A stretch of DNA of 64,000 nucleotides from the NCBI GenBank assembly GCA_038148755.1, contig JAYQWA010000007.1, forward strand, positions 15,183-79,182, given 5' to 3'. This document shows, piece after piece, positions 8,599-17,001 of this stretch. This stretch comes from UBA5109 sp038148755 (lineage in GTDB: Bacteria > Pseudomonadota > Gammaproteobacteria > Pseudomonadales > Pseudohongiellaceae). The stretch's first letter is position 1. Every line of letters starts with the position of its first letter. The position numbers and the translations under genes are program-made. The notes under the pieces are model-generated. The model searched no databases and was not told the origin of the DNA. It saw only the letters and a program-made list of their open reading frames with translations.

Positions 8599-8970
8599 TT
8601 AAAAAGCAAAAACAAGCTGCAGAAGCTGTTGCGACAGCACTTTTCCAAAAGCCAGTTTGCCCTGATATTTGAATCGACTGATTAGGTGATCAACGGGTTC
8701 TGCATAATTGAAAACTGCGACAATATGCTTAAAAGGCGGGGGATTGATGATACAGGCACCACAAAGCAAGCCGTCATAATTATTCGCCGGGAGGGGCAAA
8801 CCACAGCATTCACAGGGGTCTTTTACTCGTGGCAGGCTGTCCTCGCAAGCCCTGCAAAGATCATAATTGCGTTCACTTGCCTGAGTGCATAGGATGCAGG
8901 TTCCCGGCAGCAAATAATAATGGTTATTTTTTAACCACAAGTAAACTTTTGAAATCAAATTGGTTGACAT
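8599..8970 (-). pseudogene. comF: ComF family protein lacking its phosphoribosyltransferase domain
   Basis: N-terminal half of a ComF/GntX-type protein. The zinc-finger part is intact: CILC, CRAC, CECC and LCGAC pairs, then HLISRFKYQGKLAFG. ComF proteins are normally about 230-240 residues with a C-terminal phosphoribosyltransferase domain, but here the frame stops at residue 123 and only 38 bp remain before the convergent doxX stop. The catalytic half is absent, not frameshifted. The start ATG at 8970 (MSTNLISK) is preferred for its AAAGGGA ribosome site; an upstream ATG at 9021 would add 17 residues. comF next to bioB is the usual order in Pseudomonas-like genomes. It is either a dying gene or a stand-alone zinc-finger module. 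Confidence 0.75.
8939..8970 (+). promoter_or_regulatory. Candidate BirA operator overlapping the bioB promoter
   Basis: Half sites AAGTAAACT (8939-8947) and GGTTGACAT (8962-8970), separated by 14 bp, resemble the gammaproteobacterial BirA operator TTGTAAACC-N14/15-GGTTTACAA (6/9 and 7/9 matches). A sigma70 promoter for bioB lies in the same place (8949-8977), so bound BirA would block it. The right half site also covers the comF start codon. Confidence 0.65.
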
Positions 8971-8977
8971 GTAAAAT
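8949..8977 (+). promoter_or_regulatory. sigma70 promoter of the bioBFCD operon
   Basis: -35 TTGAAA (8949-8954), 17-bp spacer, -10 TAAAAT (8972-8977). Transcription would start near 8984 and leave a leader of about 90 nt before bioB. It is interleaved with the candidate BirA operator, as in the Escherichia coli bio operator. Confidence 0.65.
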
Positions 8978-9074
8978 CCCTTTAGCTTTTTTAGTGTAGC
9001 CCTGAACGCAGAGCTTTCCACTTCGTCTTTATGAGTAAGCTTGTGCTGCTCACTTGATCAAGCAGGTAAAATTT

Positions 9075-10094
9075 ATGTACGACGTTCGTCATGACTGGAG
9101 CACTGAAGAAATTCAGGCGCTATTTGATTTACCCTTTAATGAGCTTTTATTTCAGGCTCAGTCAGTTCACCGCCAAAACTTTGATCCCAATGAAGTCCAG
9201 GTTAGTACCTTGCTATCCATTAAGACCGGCGCCTGCCCGGAGGACTGCCAGTACTGCTCACAAAGTGGTCACTACAATACGGACCTGGAAAAAGAAAAAC
9301 TCATGGAAGTTGAGAAAGTGTTGCACGAGGCACAGAAGGCCAAAGACAACGGAGCTTCACGCTTTTGTATGGGAGCAGCCTGGAAACATCCCTCCAAAAA
9401 AGATTTTCCACATGTACTGGCAATGGTCAAAGGGGTCAGAGCTCTTGGGCTGGAAACCTGTATGACGCTTGGTGCTTTGGATCAGGAACAGACTCAGGCC
9501 CTGGCAGAAGCAGGCCTGGATTATTACAACCATAATATTGATACCTCACGTGAGTATTATAAAAAGATTATCAGCACACGAAGTTTTGATGATCGCCTGG
9601 ATACGCTGAGTCATGTCAGAGATGCCGGTATTAAAGTCTGTAGTGGTGGCATTGTCGGCATGGGTGAGCAGGCCGAAGATCGCATTGCTTTTCTCAGAGA
9701 ACTGGCAAATTTGCCGCAGCATCCTGATTCGGTGCCGATCAACAATCTGGTAAAAATAAAAGGGACTCCGCTTGAACATGCTGATGATATCGAGCCTTTT
9801 GATTTCATCCGCATGATTGCTGTGGCACGCATTCTAATGCCCTATTCACATGTAAGATTATCTGCCGGTCGTGAAGCCATGAATGAACAAATGCAGGCCT
9901 TATGTTTTTTTGCCGGAGCCAATTCCATTTTTTATGGTGAGAAATTATTGACGACTTCAAATCCACTTGAAAATGAAGATATGGCTTTGTTTGCCAAGTT
10001 GGGGATACGACCTGAAGAAAAAGAACTGGAACATGTTCCACAGGAAAATTTGTTTGAACAGAGCCAGGCTTATTATGACGCTACAAGTCAGTGA
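9075..10094 (+). CDS. bioB: Biotin synthase
   Basis: Radical-SAM enzyme that inserts sulphur into dethiobiotin to make biotin. 339 residues from the ATG at 9075, which has AGCAGGT before it; an in-frame TTG at 9054 is less likely. The radical-SAM cysteines lie in GACPEDCQYCSQSGHY, the YNHNIDTS motif is present, and the normal SAGREAMNEQMQALCFFAGANS region follows. First gene of bioBFCD. Its stop overlaps the bioF GTG start by four bases (GTGA), which points to coupled translation. Likely controlled by BirA through the operator upstream. Confidence 0.97.
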   Translation: MYDVRHDWSTEEIQALFDLPFNELLFQAQSVHRQNFDPNEVQVSTLLSIKTGACPEDCQYCSQSGHYNTDLEKEKLMEVEKVLHEAQKAKDNGASRFCMGAAWKHPSKKDFPHVLAMVKGVRALGLETCMTLGALDQEQTQALAEAGLDYYNHNIDTSREYYKKIISTRSFDDRLDTLSHVRDAGIKVCSGGIVGMGEQAEDRIAFLRELANLPQHPDSVPINNLVKIKGTPLEHADDIEPFDFIRMIAVARILMPYSHVRLSAGREAMNEQMQALCFFAGANSIFYGEKLLTTSNPLENEDMALFAKLGIRPEEKELEHVPQENLFEQSQAYYDATSQ

Positions 10095-11305
10095 AAACCT
10101 TTTCACAACAGTTACAGGAAAGTCTGGCTGACAGGAAATCACAAGGACTGTACCGTTCCCGTAAAACGCTGGCTTCAGCGCAAGGTACAGAAGTCAGAGT
10201 TAACGATAAAACACTCATCAATTTCTGCAGCAACGACTATCTGGGTCTGGCTAATCATCCTGAAGTCGTCGCAGCCTGTAAACGTGGACTTGATTACTAT
10301 GGCGCCGGGAGTGGCGCGTCACATCTGGTAGTGGGTCATAGTCATGCCCATCATGCGCTTGAAGAAGAACTGGCTACTTTTACCGGACGCAGCCGAGCGC
10401 TGTTATTTTCATCGGGATATATGGCAAATCTTGGTGTGCTAACCAGTCTGGCCAGTAAAAAAGACTGTGTCTTTGAAGATAAATTAAATCATGCTTCATT
10501 GCTGGATGGCGGTTTATTTTCTGGTGCTGTCTTTAAACGTTTTCCACATTTAGATCTGGATCAACTTGCCAGCCTTTTAAACAAACAGCTTGCCTATGAC
10601 AAACGCTTTATCGTTTCCGATGGTGTTTTCAGTATGGATGGTGATTTTGCCGATCTTCCGGGATTAGTGAGTGTGGCTGAGCGCTTTCAGTCTCAGTTGA
10701 TGCTTGATGATGCGCATGGTTTTGGTGTGTTGGGGAAAAAAGGCGGTGGGCTTGTTGAGTATTATCGTGATCAGGGATACGACATTAATGAAAATAATTT
10801 ACCCATCCTGGTCGGAACTCTGGGTAAGGCTTTTGGTACACAGGGTGCTTTTGTCGCCGGGAGTGAAGCCCTGATAGAGAATCTGATTCAATATTGCCGA
10901 TCTTATATTTATACCACGGCAATCAGTCCGGCGCTTGCCGAAGCCACTCGCACAAGTTTACAGCTTATACAAAAGGAAAATTGGCGCAGAGAACATTTAC
11001 AGGCACTGATAACTGCCTTCAGGTCACGCTGTCAGGTACTTGGTTATTTGCTCACAGACTCAATGACACCGATTCAGGGTTTGCTTCTGGGTGACACGGA
11101 AAAAAGTCTGCAGGCAAGTCGTTTACTTGAAAATGAAGGCATTTTTGTCACAGCCATCCGCCCTCCGACAGTGCCCCAGGGAACCGCCAGGCTCAGAATT
11201 ACTTTCAGTGCCTCACATACGCCAGAGCAGTTGGATTTGTTGTTGGCTGCTTTAGAGAAAATACAGCCATTGCTTTATCAGGAACAAGAAAATGCGGCAG
11301 GCTGA
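10091..11305 (+). CDS. bioF: 8-amino-7-oxononanoate synthase
   Basis: PLP enzyme that condenses pimeloyl-ACP with alanine to form KAPA (8-amino-7-oxononanoate). 404 residues, slightly long for the family (about 385), mostly through a longer C-terminus. Seen: NFCSNDYLGLA, GAGSGASHLVVGH, LDDAHGFGVLG and GTLGKAFGTQGAF with the Schiff-base lysine. GTG start at 10091 inside the bioB stop; the 3' end overlaps bioC by 14 bp. In many relatives bioH sits between bioF and bioC, but it is missing here. Confidence 0.96.
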   Translation: MKTFSQQLQESLADRKSQGLYRSRKTLASAQGTEVRVNDKTLINFCSNDYLGLANHPEVVAACKRGLDYYGAGSGASHLVVGHSHAHHALEEELATFTGRSRALLFSSGYMANLGVLTSLASKKDCVFEDKLNHASLLDGGLFSGAVFKRFPHLDLDQLASLLNKQLAYDKRFIVSDGVFSMDGDFADLPGLVSVAERFQSQLMLDDAHGFGVLGKKGGGLVEYYRDQGYDINENNLPILVGTLGKAFGTQGAFVAGSEALIENLIQYCRSYIYTTAISPALAEATRTSLQLIQKENWRREHLQALITAFRSRCQVLGYLLTDSMTPIQGLLLGDTEKSLQASRLLENEGIFVTAIRPPTVPQGTARLRITFSASHTPEQLDLLLAALEKIQPLLYQEQENAAG

Positions 11306-12095
11306 ATTTACTATTGAAAAAAAACGGATTGCGCAGTCATTCTCGCAGGCTGCCAGAACTTATGATTCTCATGCGGCGTTACAAAGAAAGGTTGCAGATA
11401 CCTTGCTTGCAAAACTGTCGAGTAATCCTTCTGTTCAAAGAGTATTGGATCTGGGCAGTGGCACTGGCTATTGCAAAAAAGCCTTGCATGCGTGCTATCC
11501 CAATGCCGAGATTATTAGCCTAGATATTGCTGAAGCCATGTTGCTGTTCGCAGCAAACAGGCATCAAACTGATGGTTTTAAAGAAAAAGCAATCTGTGCA
11601 GATGCTGAAGCACTCCCGTTTATTGATAACAGTTTTGATGTAGTTTTCTCCAACCTGTCGATCCAGTGGTGTCAGAATTATTCAGTTTTATTTTCCGAAC
11701 TTAATCGAATTTTAATGCCTCGGGGAATTTTTTATATTTCAACTTTTGGTCCTGATACCTTACAGGAGCTTAGTCGTGCCTGGCAGCAGGTGGACTCTTA
11801 TGTGCATGTTAATCATTTTCAGCCAGCCTTATTTCTGAAACATCAGATAGATAAGCAAAACTTTTATGCACTCCAGATAGAACCTGAAAGCATATGTATG
11901 TATTACCAGAATTTTGAAATGTTGGCGCGTGAATTGAAATCACTGGGGGCTAATAATAAGAATTCTGGTCAGGGTAAAGGCTTAAATGGGCGAAAAAAAA
12001 TCTTAAAATTAAAACAGGCTTTTGAACTGAATGCTGATCAAAAAGGTATCCCGGTGACCTACCAGATTTATTATTTGCAGGCGCAGGGTTTATAA
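11292..12095 (+). CDS. bioC: Malonyl-ACP O-methyltransferase
   Basis: SAM-dependent methyltransferase that caps the malonyl group so that fatty acid synthesis can build the pimeloyl chain. 267 residues. Class I methyltransferase fold with VLDLGSGTGYCKKAL as motif I, SLDIAEAML as motif II, DAEALPF and VFSNLSIQWC further on. The N-terminus (IAQSFSQAARTYDSHAALQR) matches BioC well and supports the ATG at 11292 within the end of bioF. Its methyl ester product needs an esterase, normally BioH, which is not in this cluster. Confidence 0.94.
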   Translation: MRQAEFTIEKKRIAQSFSQAARTYDSHAALQRKVADTLLAKLSSNPSVQRVLDLGSGTGYCKKALHACYPNAEIISLDIAEAMLLFAANRHQTDGFKEKAICADAEALPFIDNSFDVVFSNLSIQWCQNYSVLFSELNRILMPRGIFYISTFGPDTLQELSRAWQQVDSYVHVNHFQPALFLKHQIDKQNFYALQIEPESICMYYQNFEMLARELKSLGANNKNSGQGKGLNGRKKILKLKQAFELNADQKGIPVTYQIYYLQAQGL

Positions 12096-12116
12096 GAGTT
12101 TGTTAAGGTTAAAGTG

Positions 12117-12797
12117 ATGCCATCGAAAACATTTTTCATCACGGGAACAGATACGGATGCAGGGAAAACCTTTGCTGCCTGTGCATTGTTACAAGCAGCA
12201 AACAAAAGAGGTTTAACAACAGCCGCTGTTAAACCGATTGCTGCAGGTGGCATTCCTGTTGATGGGGATATGGAAAATTTACACAATGATGATGCTTTAC
12301 TCTTGCAAAAGTTATGTACGGTGAGTTTGCGTTATGAAGAAGTTAACCCACTTTGTCTTGAGCAGGCCATTGCTCCGCACATTGCAGCACAGCAGCAAGG
12401 TGTAAAAATTCAGGCTCAGGCCCTCGCTAATCATTGTAAAACGATAATGGATAAAAATGCTGATCTCATGCTTATTGAAGGTGCCGGAGGCTGGGTGGTG
12501 CCGTTGAATCAAAGTGAGTTTGTCGGAGATATTGTTAAAATTCTGAAAATTCCCGTGATATTGGTTGTCGGGATGAAGCTGGGCTGTCTTAATCATGCCT
12601 TACTGACTGTCAAAGCTATACAGGAGGAAGGCTTGGTTTTACATGGCTGGATAGCCAATCAACTGGATCCGGAAATGCCGGTCTTTAAGGAAAACCTGGA
12701 TACATTACAAAAAAAAATTACTGCTCCACTTATCGCTACCATTCCCTGGGCATACGACATTGAAAGTGGAAATTTGCCAATAGATGGAATTCTGTAG
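12117..12797 (+). CDS. bioD: Dethiobiotin synthetase
   Basis: ATP-dependent carboxylase that closes the ureido ring of dethiobiotin from DAPA and CO2. P-loop FFITGTDTDAGKTF at the N-terminus, KPIAAGG and EGAGGWVVPL motifs all present, 226 residues. The ATG at 12117 is preferred to the GTG three bases earlier because TTAAGG lies eight bases upstream of it. Last gene of bioBFCD. I see no terminator hairpin after it. Confidence 0.95.
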   Translation: MPSKTFFITGTDTDAGKTFAACALLQAANKRGLTTAAVKPIAAGGIPVDGDMENLHNDDALLLQKLCTVSLRYEEVNPLCLEQAIAPHIAAQQQGVKIQAQALANHCKTIMDKNADLMLIEGAGGWVVPLNQSEFVGDIVKILKIPVILVVGMKLGCLNHALLTVKAIQEEGLVLHGWIANQLDPEMPVFKENLDTLQKKITAPLIATIPWAYDIESGNLPIDGIL

Positions 12798-12853
12798 CTG
12801 CTTTGTGTTTCATCAAATTACCAGCAGACATAACTTTTCGCCTATTCTATTTT

Positions 12854-12862
12854 TGTTATAAT
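12854..12862 (+). promoter_or_regulatory. Extended -10 promoter of trhO
   Basis: TGTTATAAT: perfect TATAAT at 12857-12862 with a TG one base upstream (extended -10). The matching -35 region (CTTTTC, 12834-12839) is poor, as is usual for extended -10 promoters. It gives a leader of about 50 nt before the ATG at 12919. Confidence 0.6.
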
Positions 12863-12918
12863 TCCGCCCGAACTTTTTTGCTCCGGATTTACGCTCCGAT
12901 TCGCAAAGGAAACTATCT

Positions 12919-13905
12919 ATGACCAATTCACAAATTGTCGTCTGTGCGCTGTATCATTTTGTCAGGCTGGACGATTATCAATCTTTGCAGCAGCCCTTGT
13001 TGGATGTAATGCTGGAAAACCGCGTTAAAGGTACCCTGTTGTTAGCCAACGAAGGGATCAATGGCACTATTGCTGGAGAGCGAGCCGGTATTGATGCGGT
13101 ACTCAAGTGGCTCAAATCTGATCCGAGATTAAAGGATTTGAATCACAAGGAATCCTATGATGACACTTACCCGTTTTATCGCAGCAAGGTAAAACTGAAA
13201 AAAGAAATTGTCACGATGGGGGTTGAAGGCATTGATCCTAACCGGAAGGTAGGCACGCATGTGCCGGCGTCAGAATGGAATGCGCTGATTGCCGACCCTG
13301 AGGTATTGTTAATTGATACCCGTAATGATTATGAAGTTGAAATAGGGTCTTTCCAGAATGCAGTGAATCCAAATACAAATTCTTTCCGCGAATTTCCTGA
13401 GTATGTCGAAAAGCATCTGGATCCTGAGAGGCATAAAAAAATTGCCATGTATTGCACAGGCGGTATCCGTTGTGAGAAATCAACAGCGTATTTAAAGGAA
13501 AAGGGTTTTGACGAGGTTTACCACCTGCAAGGCGGCATTCTTAAGTACCTTGAAGAAGTTCCACAGGAAGAATCCTTGTGGCAGGGTGAATGTTTTGTGT
13601 TTGATAACAGGGTCGCTGTAAACCATGCTTTAGAAAAGGGTGACTATGACCAATGTCATGCCTGCCGCTTGCCTATAACGGAAGAAGATAAGCAAAGTGA
13701 ATATTATGAAAAGGGTGTGAGCTGTCCGCGTTGTTACGACAAGCTGAGTGAAGCACAAAAAACAGCGTTTAAAGAAAGGCAGAAACAAATTGAGTTGGCG
13801 GCATCCAGAGGAGAAGAGCATCTGGGTTCTGAGGTGGCAAAGACTATTCTAAAGCGCAAAGCATCAAAGCTGGAATTTAAGGAAAAACAAAAAGCCCTTA
13901 ACTAG
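12919..13905 (+). CDS. trhO: tRNA uridine(34) hydroxylase, rhodanese family
   Basis: TrhO (YceA) hydroxylates uridine 34 in the wobble position of certain tRNAs, the first step toward 5-methoxy- or carboxymethoxy-uridine. 328 residues. An N-terminal ferredoxin-like part contains LLLANEGINGTIAG. The central rhodanese domain has catalytic C179 in CTGGIRCEKS. A C-terminal zinc-ribbon-like part has CHAC and CPRC pairs. AAAGGA precedes the ATG. Monocistronic, with its own promoter upstream. Confidence 0.93.
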   Translation: MTNSQIVVCALYHFVRLDDYQSLQQPLLDVMLENRVKGTLLLANEGINGTIAGERAGIDAVLKWLKSDPRLKDLNHKESYDDTYPFYRSKVKLKKEIVTMGVEGIDPNRKVGTHVPASEWNALIADPEVLLIDTRNDYEVEIGSFQNAVNPNTNSFREFPEYVEKHLDPERHKKIAMYCTGGIRCEKSTAYLKEKGFDEVYHLQGGILKYLEEVPQEESLWQGECFVFDNRVAVNHALEKGDYDQCHACRLPITEEDKQSEYYEKGVSCPRCYDKLSEAQKTAFKERQKQIELAASRGEEHLGSEVAKTILKRKASKLEFKEKQKALN

Positions 13906-14015
13906 TGCAAATTAATTGCTTAATCTAATGTTAGAATCGCGGCAAATTATCTGATGCATAAAGATAAAGTAAAAAGCTAAACAGTCAGTAAAAGCAGGAA
14001 AATATAGGGAAAAAC

Positions 14016-14876
14016 ATGAATAAAAAATTTGTTTCATTGCTAGTTGTGTTGGTAATTGTAGTAGGTGGCCTGTATTGGGTTTTTGGTCTACCCCGAGTTG
14101 GTAATCCGGAGATTCCGACCTCCGCACAAGCAATTGCCAATGGTGAATATCTTTATAATGCTGCCGGTTGTGCGGCATGTCATCAGGTTGATGAGGCAGA
14201 AGGACCAATTGGCGGTTATGAAATTGAATCACCTTTTGGCGGCTCTTTTTTTACGCCTAATATTACGCCTGATGAAGAAACGGGTATCGGGGGCTGGACC
14301 GGACGCGATTTCCTTTTAGCCATCAAGCATGGTCGCAGTCCGGGCGGCGGATTTTATTGGCCGGCATTTCCATATCGCTCCTATCAGGGGATGACTGATG
14401 AAGACGTGCTTGATATTGCGGCATACATGGTGACTTTGCCGCCGATCAACAGCGAATCGCCCGAACATGAATTACCCGCCTGGCAGTTTAGCTGGATGAT
14501 GAGCGGCTGGAATATCATGGCTGACTTTTTAGAGGGTGAGCCAGCAGCAGTAGATAATGACCCTCAGGTGCAACGTGGTGCTTATCTGGCCAGAAGTTTC
14601 AGTCATTGTGGCGAGTGTCATTCACCTAGAAATGCACTGGGTATTACAGATTATTCCAGAGAGTTTGAAGGGCAGGAAGGTGTTGTTTCAGCAGCCTTAA
14701 CACCGGATGGACTGGGTGCCTATACTTATGAAGATTTTGTTTATTTTCTGGAAGACGGATTTACGGCAAATTTTGAACAAGTCGGTGGTGAAATGCTGGA
14801 TGTGATTGATCATACCAGTAAGCTCACCCAGGAAGACAGAGAAGCTTTGGCCGCGTTCTTCTTTCGTGAACAGTAA
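14016..14876 (+). CDS. Membrane-anchored diheme cytochrome c
   Basis: 286 residues. An N-terminal hydrophobic segment (FVSLLVVLVIVVGGLYWVFG, residues 5-24) should act as a signal anchor. Two haem c sites: CAACH at 52-56 and CGECH at 198-202, each in its own cytochrome c domain. SPGGGFYWPAFPYRSYQGM resembles the cytochrome subunits of alcohol and aldehyde dehydrogenases and similar periplasmic electron carriers, but no dehydrogenase gene is adjacent. Probably a periplasmic electron-transfer protein; the partner is unknown. A strong terminator follows. Confidence 0.85.
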   Translation: MNKKFVSLLVVLVIVVGGLYWVFGLPRVGNPEIPTSAQAIANGEYLYNAAGCAACHQVDEAEGPIGGYEIESPFGGSFFTPNITPDEETGIGGWTGRDFLLAIKHGRSPGGGFYWPAFPYRSYQGMTDEDVLDIAAYMVTLPPINSESPEHELPAWQFSWMMSGWNIMADFLEGEPAAVDNDPQVQRGAYLARSFSHCGECHSPRNALGITDYSREFEGQEGVVSAALTPDGLGAYTYEDFVYFLEDGFTANFEQVGGEMLDVIDHTSKLTQEDREALAAFFFREQ

Positions 14877-14906
14877 GCAATTTGAGTAAAACGAAACAGA
14901 CAGACA

Positions 14907-14940
14907 ATAAAAAAGGCAGCCTTGGCTGCCTTTTTTATTT
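14907..14940. terminator. Bidirectional rho-independent terminator
   Basis: GGCAGCC (14915-14921) and GGCTGCC (14924-14930) form a 7-bp G+C stem, flanked by an A-run before and TTTTTTATTT after. It lies between the convergent diheme cytochrome (plus) and cytochrome c' (minus) genes and can end both. Confidence 0.9.
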
Positions 14941-14956
14941 CTATCAGTAGAATATT

Positions 14957-15424
14957 TTATTCAGCGCGATAGGCATCGTGGCAAGCACCACAAGTTGGAC
15001 CAACCTGCTGAATAGCATTACGAACACCACCAGCACCTTCTGAGTTGATGATATCCATTGCTGCATTGGCACCCATAACCAGGTTATTGGCAGCATCAGC
15101 AAATCCATCCATATCACCCCAGATACTGTCTAATGCACGTGTTTCAAAATCATAGTCAGTTGTGTCAGCAGCAAATAATTCAGGAATCATTGGTGCTAAA
15201 GTCTGAATGCGCTCCAGAGCTTGAACAGCAACAGCCTGATCAAAGTCACCGCCACGAGCCATGCCTTGCAAAGGCCCCATGCTGAAGGCCAGTAATTTAA
15301 AAACCGCCTGTCTGCTTTCAACAGCCGCCTGCGCCTGCTCCTCTGGAGACATACGTTGCGCAAAAGAATTGAAGGAAATTAGCGTGCTGATAATTGCAGC
15401 GCTGATTAGAATTACACGTTTCAT
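14957..15424 (-). CDS. Cytochrome c'
   Basis: 155-residue periplasmic haem protein. Signal peptide MKRVILISAAI...FNSFAQ, then a four-helix-bundle sequence with R near the haem (SRQAVFKLLAFSMGPLQGM) and the haem c site CGACHDAYR only a few residues from the C-terminus (C145, H149), the hallmark of class II cytochrome c'. Members bind NO or CO at a five-coordinate haem and are linked to NO tolerance. The ATG at 15424 is preferred to one 21 bases upstream because GGGGAT sits correctly before it. Confidence 0.92.
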   Translation of the reverse strand: MKRVILISAAIISTLISFNSFAQRMSPEEQAQAAVESRQAVFKLLAFSMGPLQGMARGGDFDQAVAVQALERIQTLAPMIPELFAADTTDYDFETRALDSIWGDMDGFADAANNLVMGANAAMDIINSEGAGGVRNAIQQVGPTCGACHDAYRAE

Positions 15425-15802
15425 AATGATATCCCCATATGTCAAACGTTAAAAAAATCGGATTTAATCATAACAGGCTTAACTTTCTTCACTTGCTTTG
15501 CGTTCTTAGTTTCCGCCTGTACCTAAGCCACTGAGAGTGCCAAGGGTGCAAGTTTAACAGCAGTTTGGAGAGAAAGTCACCAATACTGGAGCTTTCACTC
15601 GCAGGGGCATATCTATTTACTTTGCAACTTTCATTGTGCCACGTCAGAATGCTGAAATTGTGTAAATCTGATGAATTTTTAAATAATACCAGAATAGCTT
15701 TTCCGGTAAGCTGAGCGCTTGATTTAAAGGGGAGATTGCTCTCTAATTCCCTTTCGCAGAATATTTCCCGAAATATTGAGTTCATAACTAGTAAAACTGA
15801 CT
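15425..15802. other. 378-bp gap between cytochrome c' and xseB, nothing recognised
   Basis: Divergent intergenic region that must hold promoters for both neighbours. I see no confident sigma70 pair, operator or RNA gene. A 98-codon minus-strand frame (15489-15785) has no family resemblance, no ribosome site and an unconvincing composition, so I do not call it. Confidence 0.5.
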
Positions 15803-16048
15803 ATGGCAACTAAAAAAACAGCATTTAATTTTGAAAATGCGATTGAACAACTGGAAGAACTTGTAGAAGCCCTGGAAGAAGGTGATTTAAGCCTGGAAGA
15901 GTCGCTTAAGGCTTTTGAAGATGGCATTAAGCTGACAAGAGAGTGCCAGGTAGCGCTTGAAAAGGCTGAACAGCGTATTCAGATTCTCACCAAAGAAAAC
16001 GAATTGCCTGAGGCGGAACCTTTCGACCTGGAAACAGATGACGATTAA
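15803..16048 (+). CDS. xseB: Exodeoxyribonuclease VII small subunit
   Basis: 81 residues, typical length. Seen: FNFENAIEQLEELVEALEEGDLS followed by LEESLKAFEDGIKLTRECQ, the conserved helical hairpin that binds the large subunit XseA. Exonuclease VII degrades single-stranded DNA from both ends. First gene of xseB-ispA-dxs, an order conserved through proteobacteria. A 43-bp gap separates it from ispA. Confidence 0.95.
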   Translation: MATKKTAFNFENAIEQLEELVEALEEGDLSLEESLKAFEDGIKLTRECQVALEKAEQRIQILTKENELPEAEPFDLETDDD

Positions 16049-16091
16049 GCTGCTTATAGCATCGTTATAAAAGCCAGTCGCACAGCATTTC

Positions 16092-16979
16092 ATGCAGATT
16101 CAAGAATTTTTAACAACACGAAAAAGTCAGGTAGAAAAATTACTTGCTGAATTACTGAACTCACAGAATAGTGCTCCCATTCTGCATGATGCGATGACTT
16201 ATGCAGTTATGAATGGGGGTAAGCGTTTACGTCCGGTTCTTGCTTATGCCAGTGCCAAGGCAGTTGGAGCTGATGAATCGCAGGCAGATATAGCGGCTTG
16301 TGCTGTTGAGCTTATCCACGCCTATTCACTGATACATGATGATCTGCCGGCAATGGATGATGATGCACTAAGAAGAGGCGTAGCAACCTGTCATATCAAG
16401 TTTGATGAGGCAACGGCAATCCTGGCGGGTGATGCCTTGCAAAGTTATGCTTTTGAATTACTCGCAGGTTCTAGCCGGCTCAAGGTTTCTCAAGAAATAC
16501 GTTTGCAAATGCTGACGATACTGGCAAAAGCAATAGGCGCTACCGGTATGGTGGCAGGTCAGAGTCTGGACCTGCAGGCTTCTTCAAGCGACAGTAATCT
16601 CGAGTCCCTGGCAACCCTGCATTCTCTTAAAACCGGCGCCCTGATAACAGCCAGCGTGCAGCTGGGTGCTTTGAGTGTAGGCGGCATTGAGCAGGCACAA
16701 TTTGAATTGTTAACGCGTTATGCTAAGGCTATCGGACACGCTTTTCAGGTGCAGGATGATATCCTGGATATTGAAAGTGACACTGCAACACTCGGTAAGC
16801 AGCAGGGTAAGGATAGGGAGCTTGGTAAAGTAACATATCCGGTATTATTGGGGCTTGATGGAGCCAGGCAAAAAGCTCAGGATTTATATGAAGAAGCGAA
16901 TGATGCCCTGAAAACTTTTGGTGAAAACGCCGAAGTGCTGCGTAAAATTGCGCTATATATTGTGCAAAGAAAACACTAG
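16092..16979 (+). CDS. ispA: Farnesyl diphosphate synthase
   Basis: Short-chain trans-prenyltransferase that builds farnesyl diphosphate from IPP and DMAPP, the precursor of ubiquinone and undecaprenyl lipids. 295 residues. First aspartate-rich motif DDLPAMDDD begins at D83; second motif DDILD at 222-226. GGKRLRPVL and the LHSLKTGALI helix are also present. Between xseB and dxs, with a 22-bp gap to dxs. Confidence 0.95.
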   Translation: MQIQEFLTTRKSQVEKLLAELLNSQNSAPILHDAMTYAVMNGGKRLRPVLAYASAKAVGADESQADIAACAVELIHAYSLIHDDLPAMDDDALRRGVATCHIKFDEATAILAGDALQSYAFELLAGSSRLKVSQEIRLQMLTILAKAIGATGMVAGQSLDLQASSSDSNLESLATLHSLKTGALITASVQLGALSVGGIEQAQFELLTRYAKAIGHAFQVQDDILDIESDTATLGKQQGKDRELGKVTYPVLLGLDGARQKAQDLYEEANDALKTFGENAEVLRKIALYIVQRKH

Positions 16980-17001
16980 TCATTAGCTGTAATAGGTAGT
17001 T

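Noticed and set aside
15489..15785. 98-codon minus-strand frame upstream of xseB
   Set aside because: No ribosome site, no family resemblance, composition like non-coding DNA.
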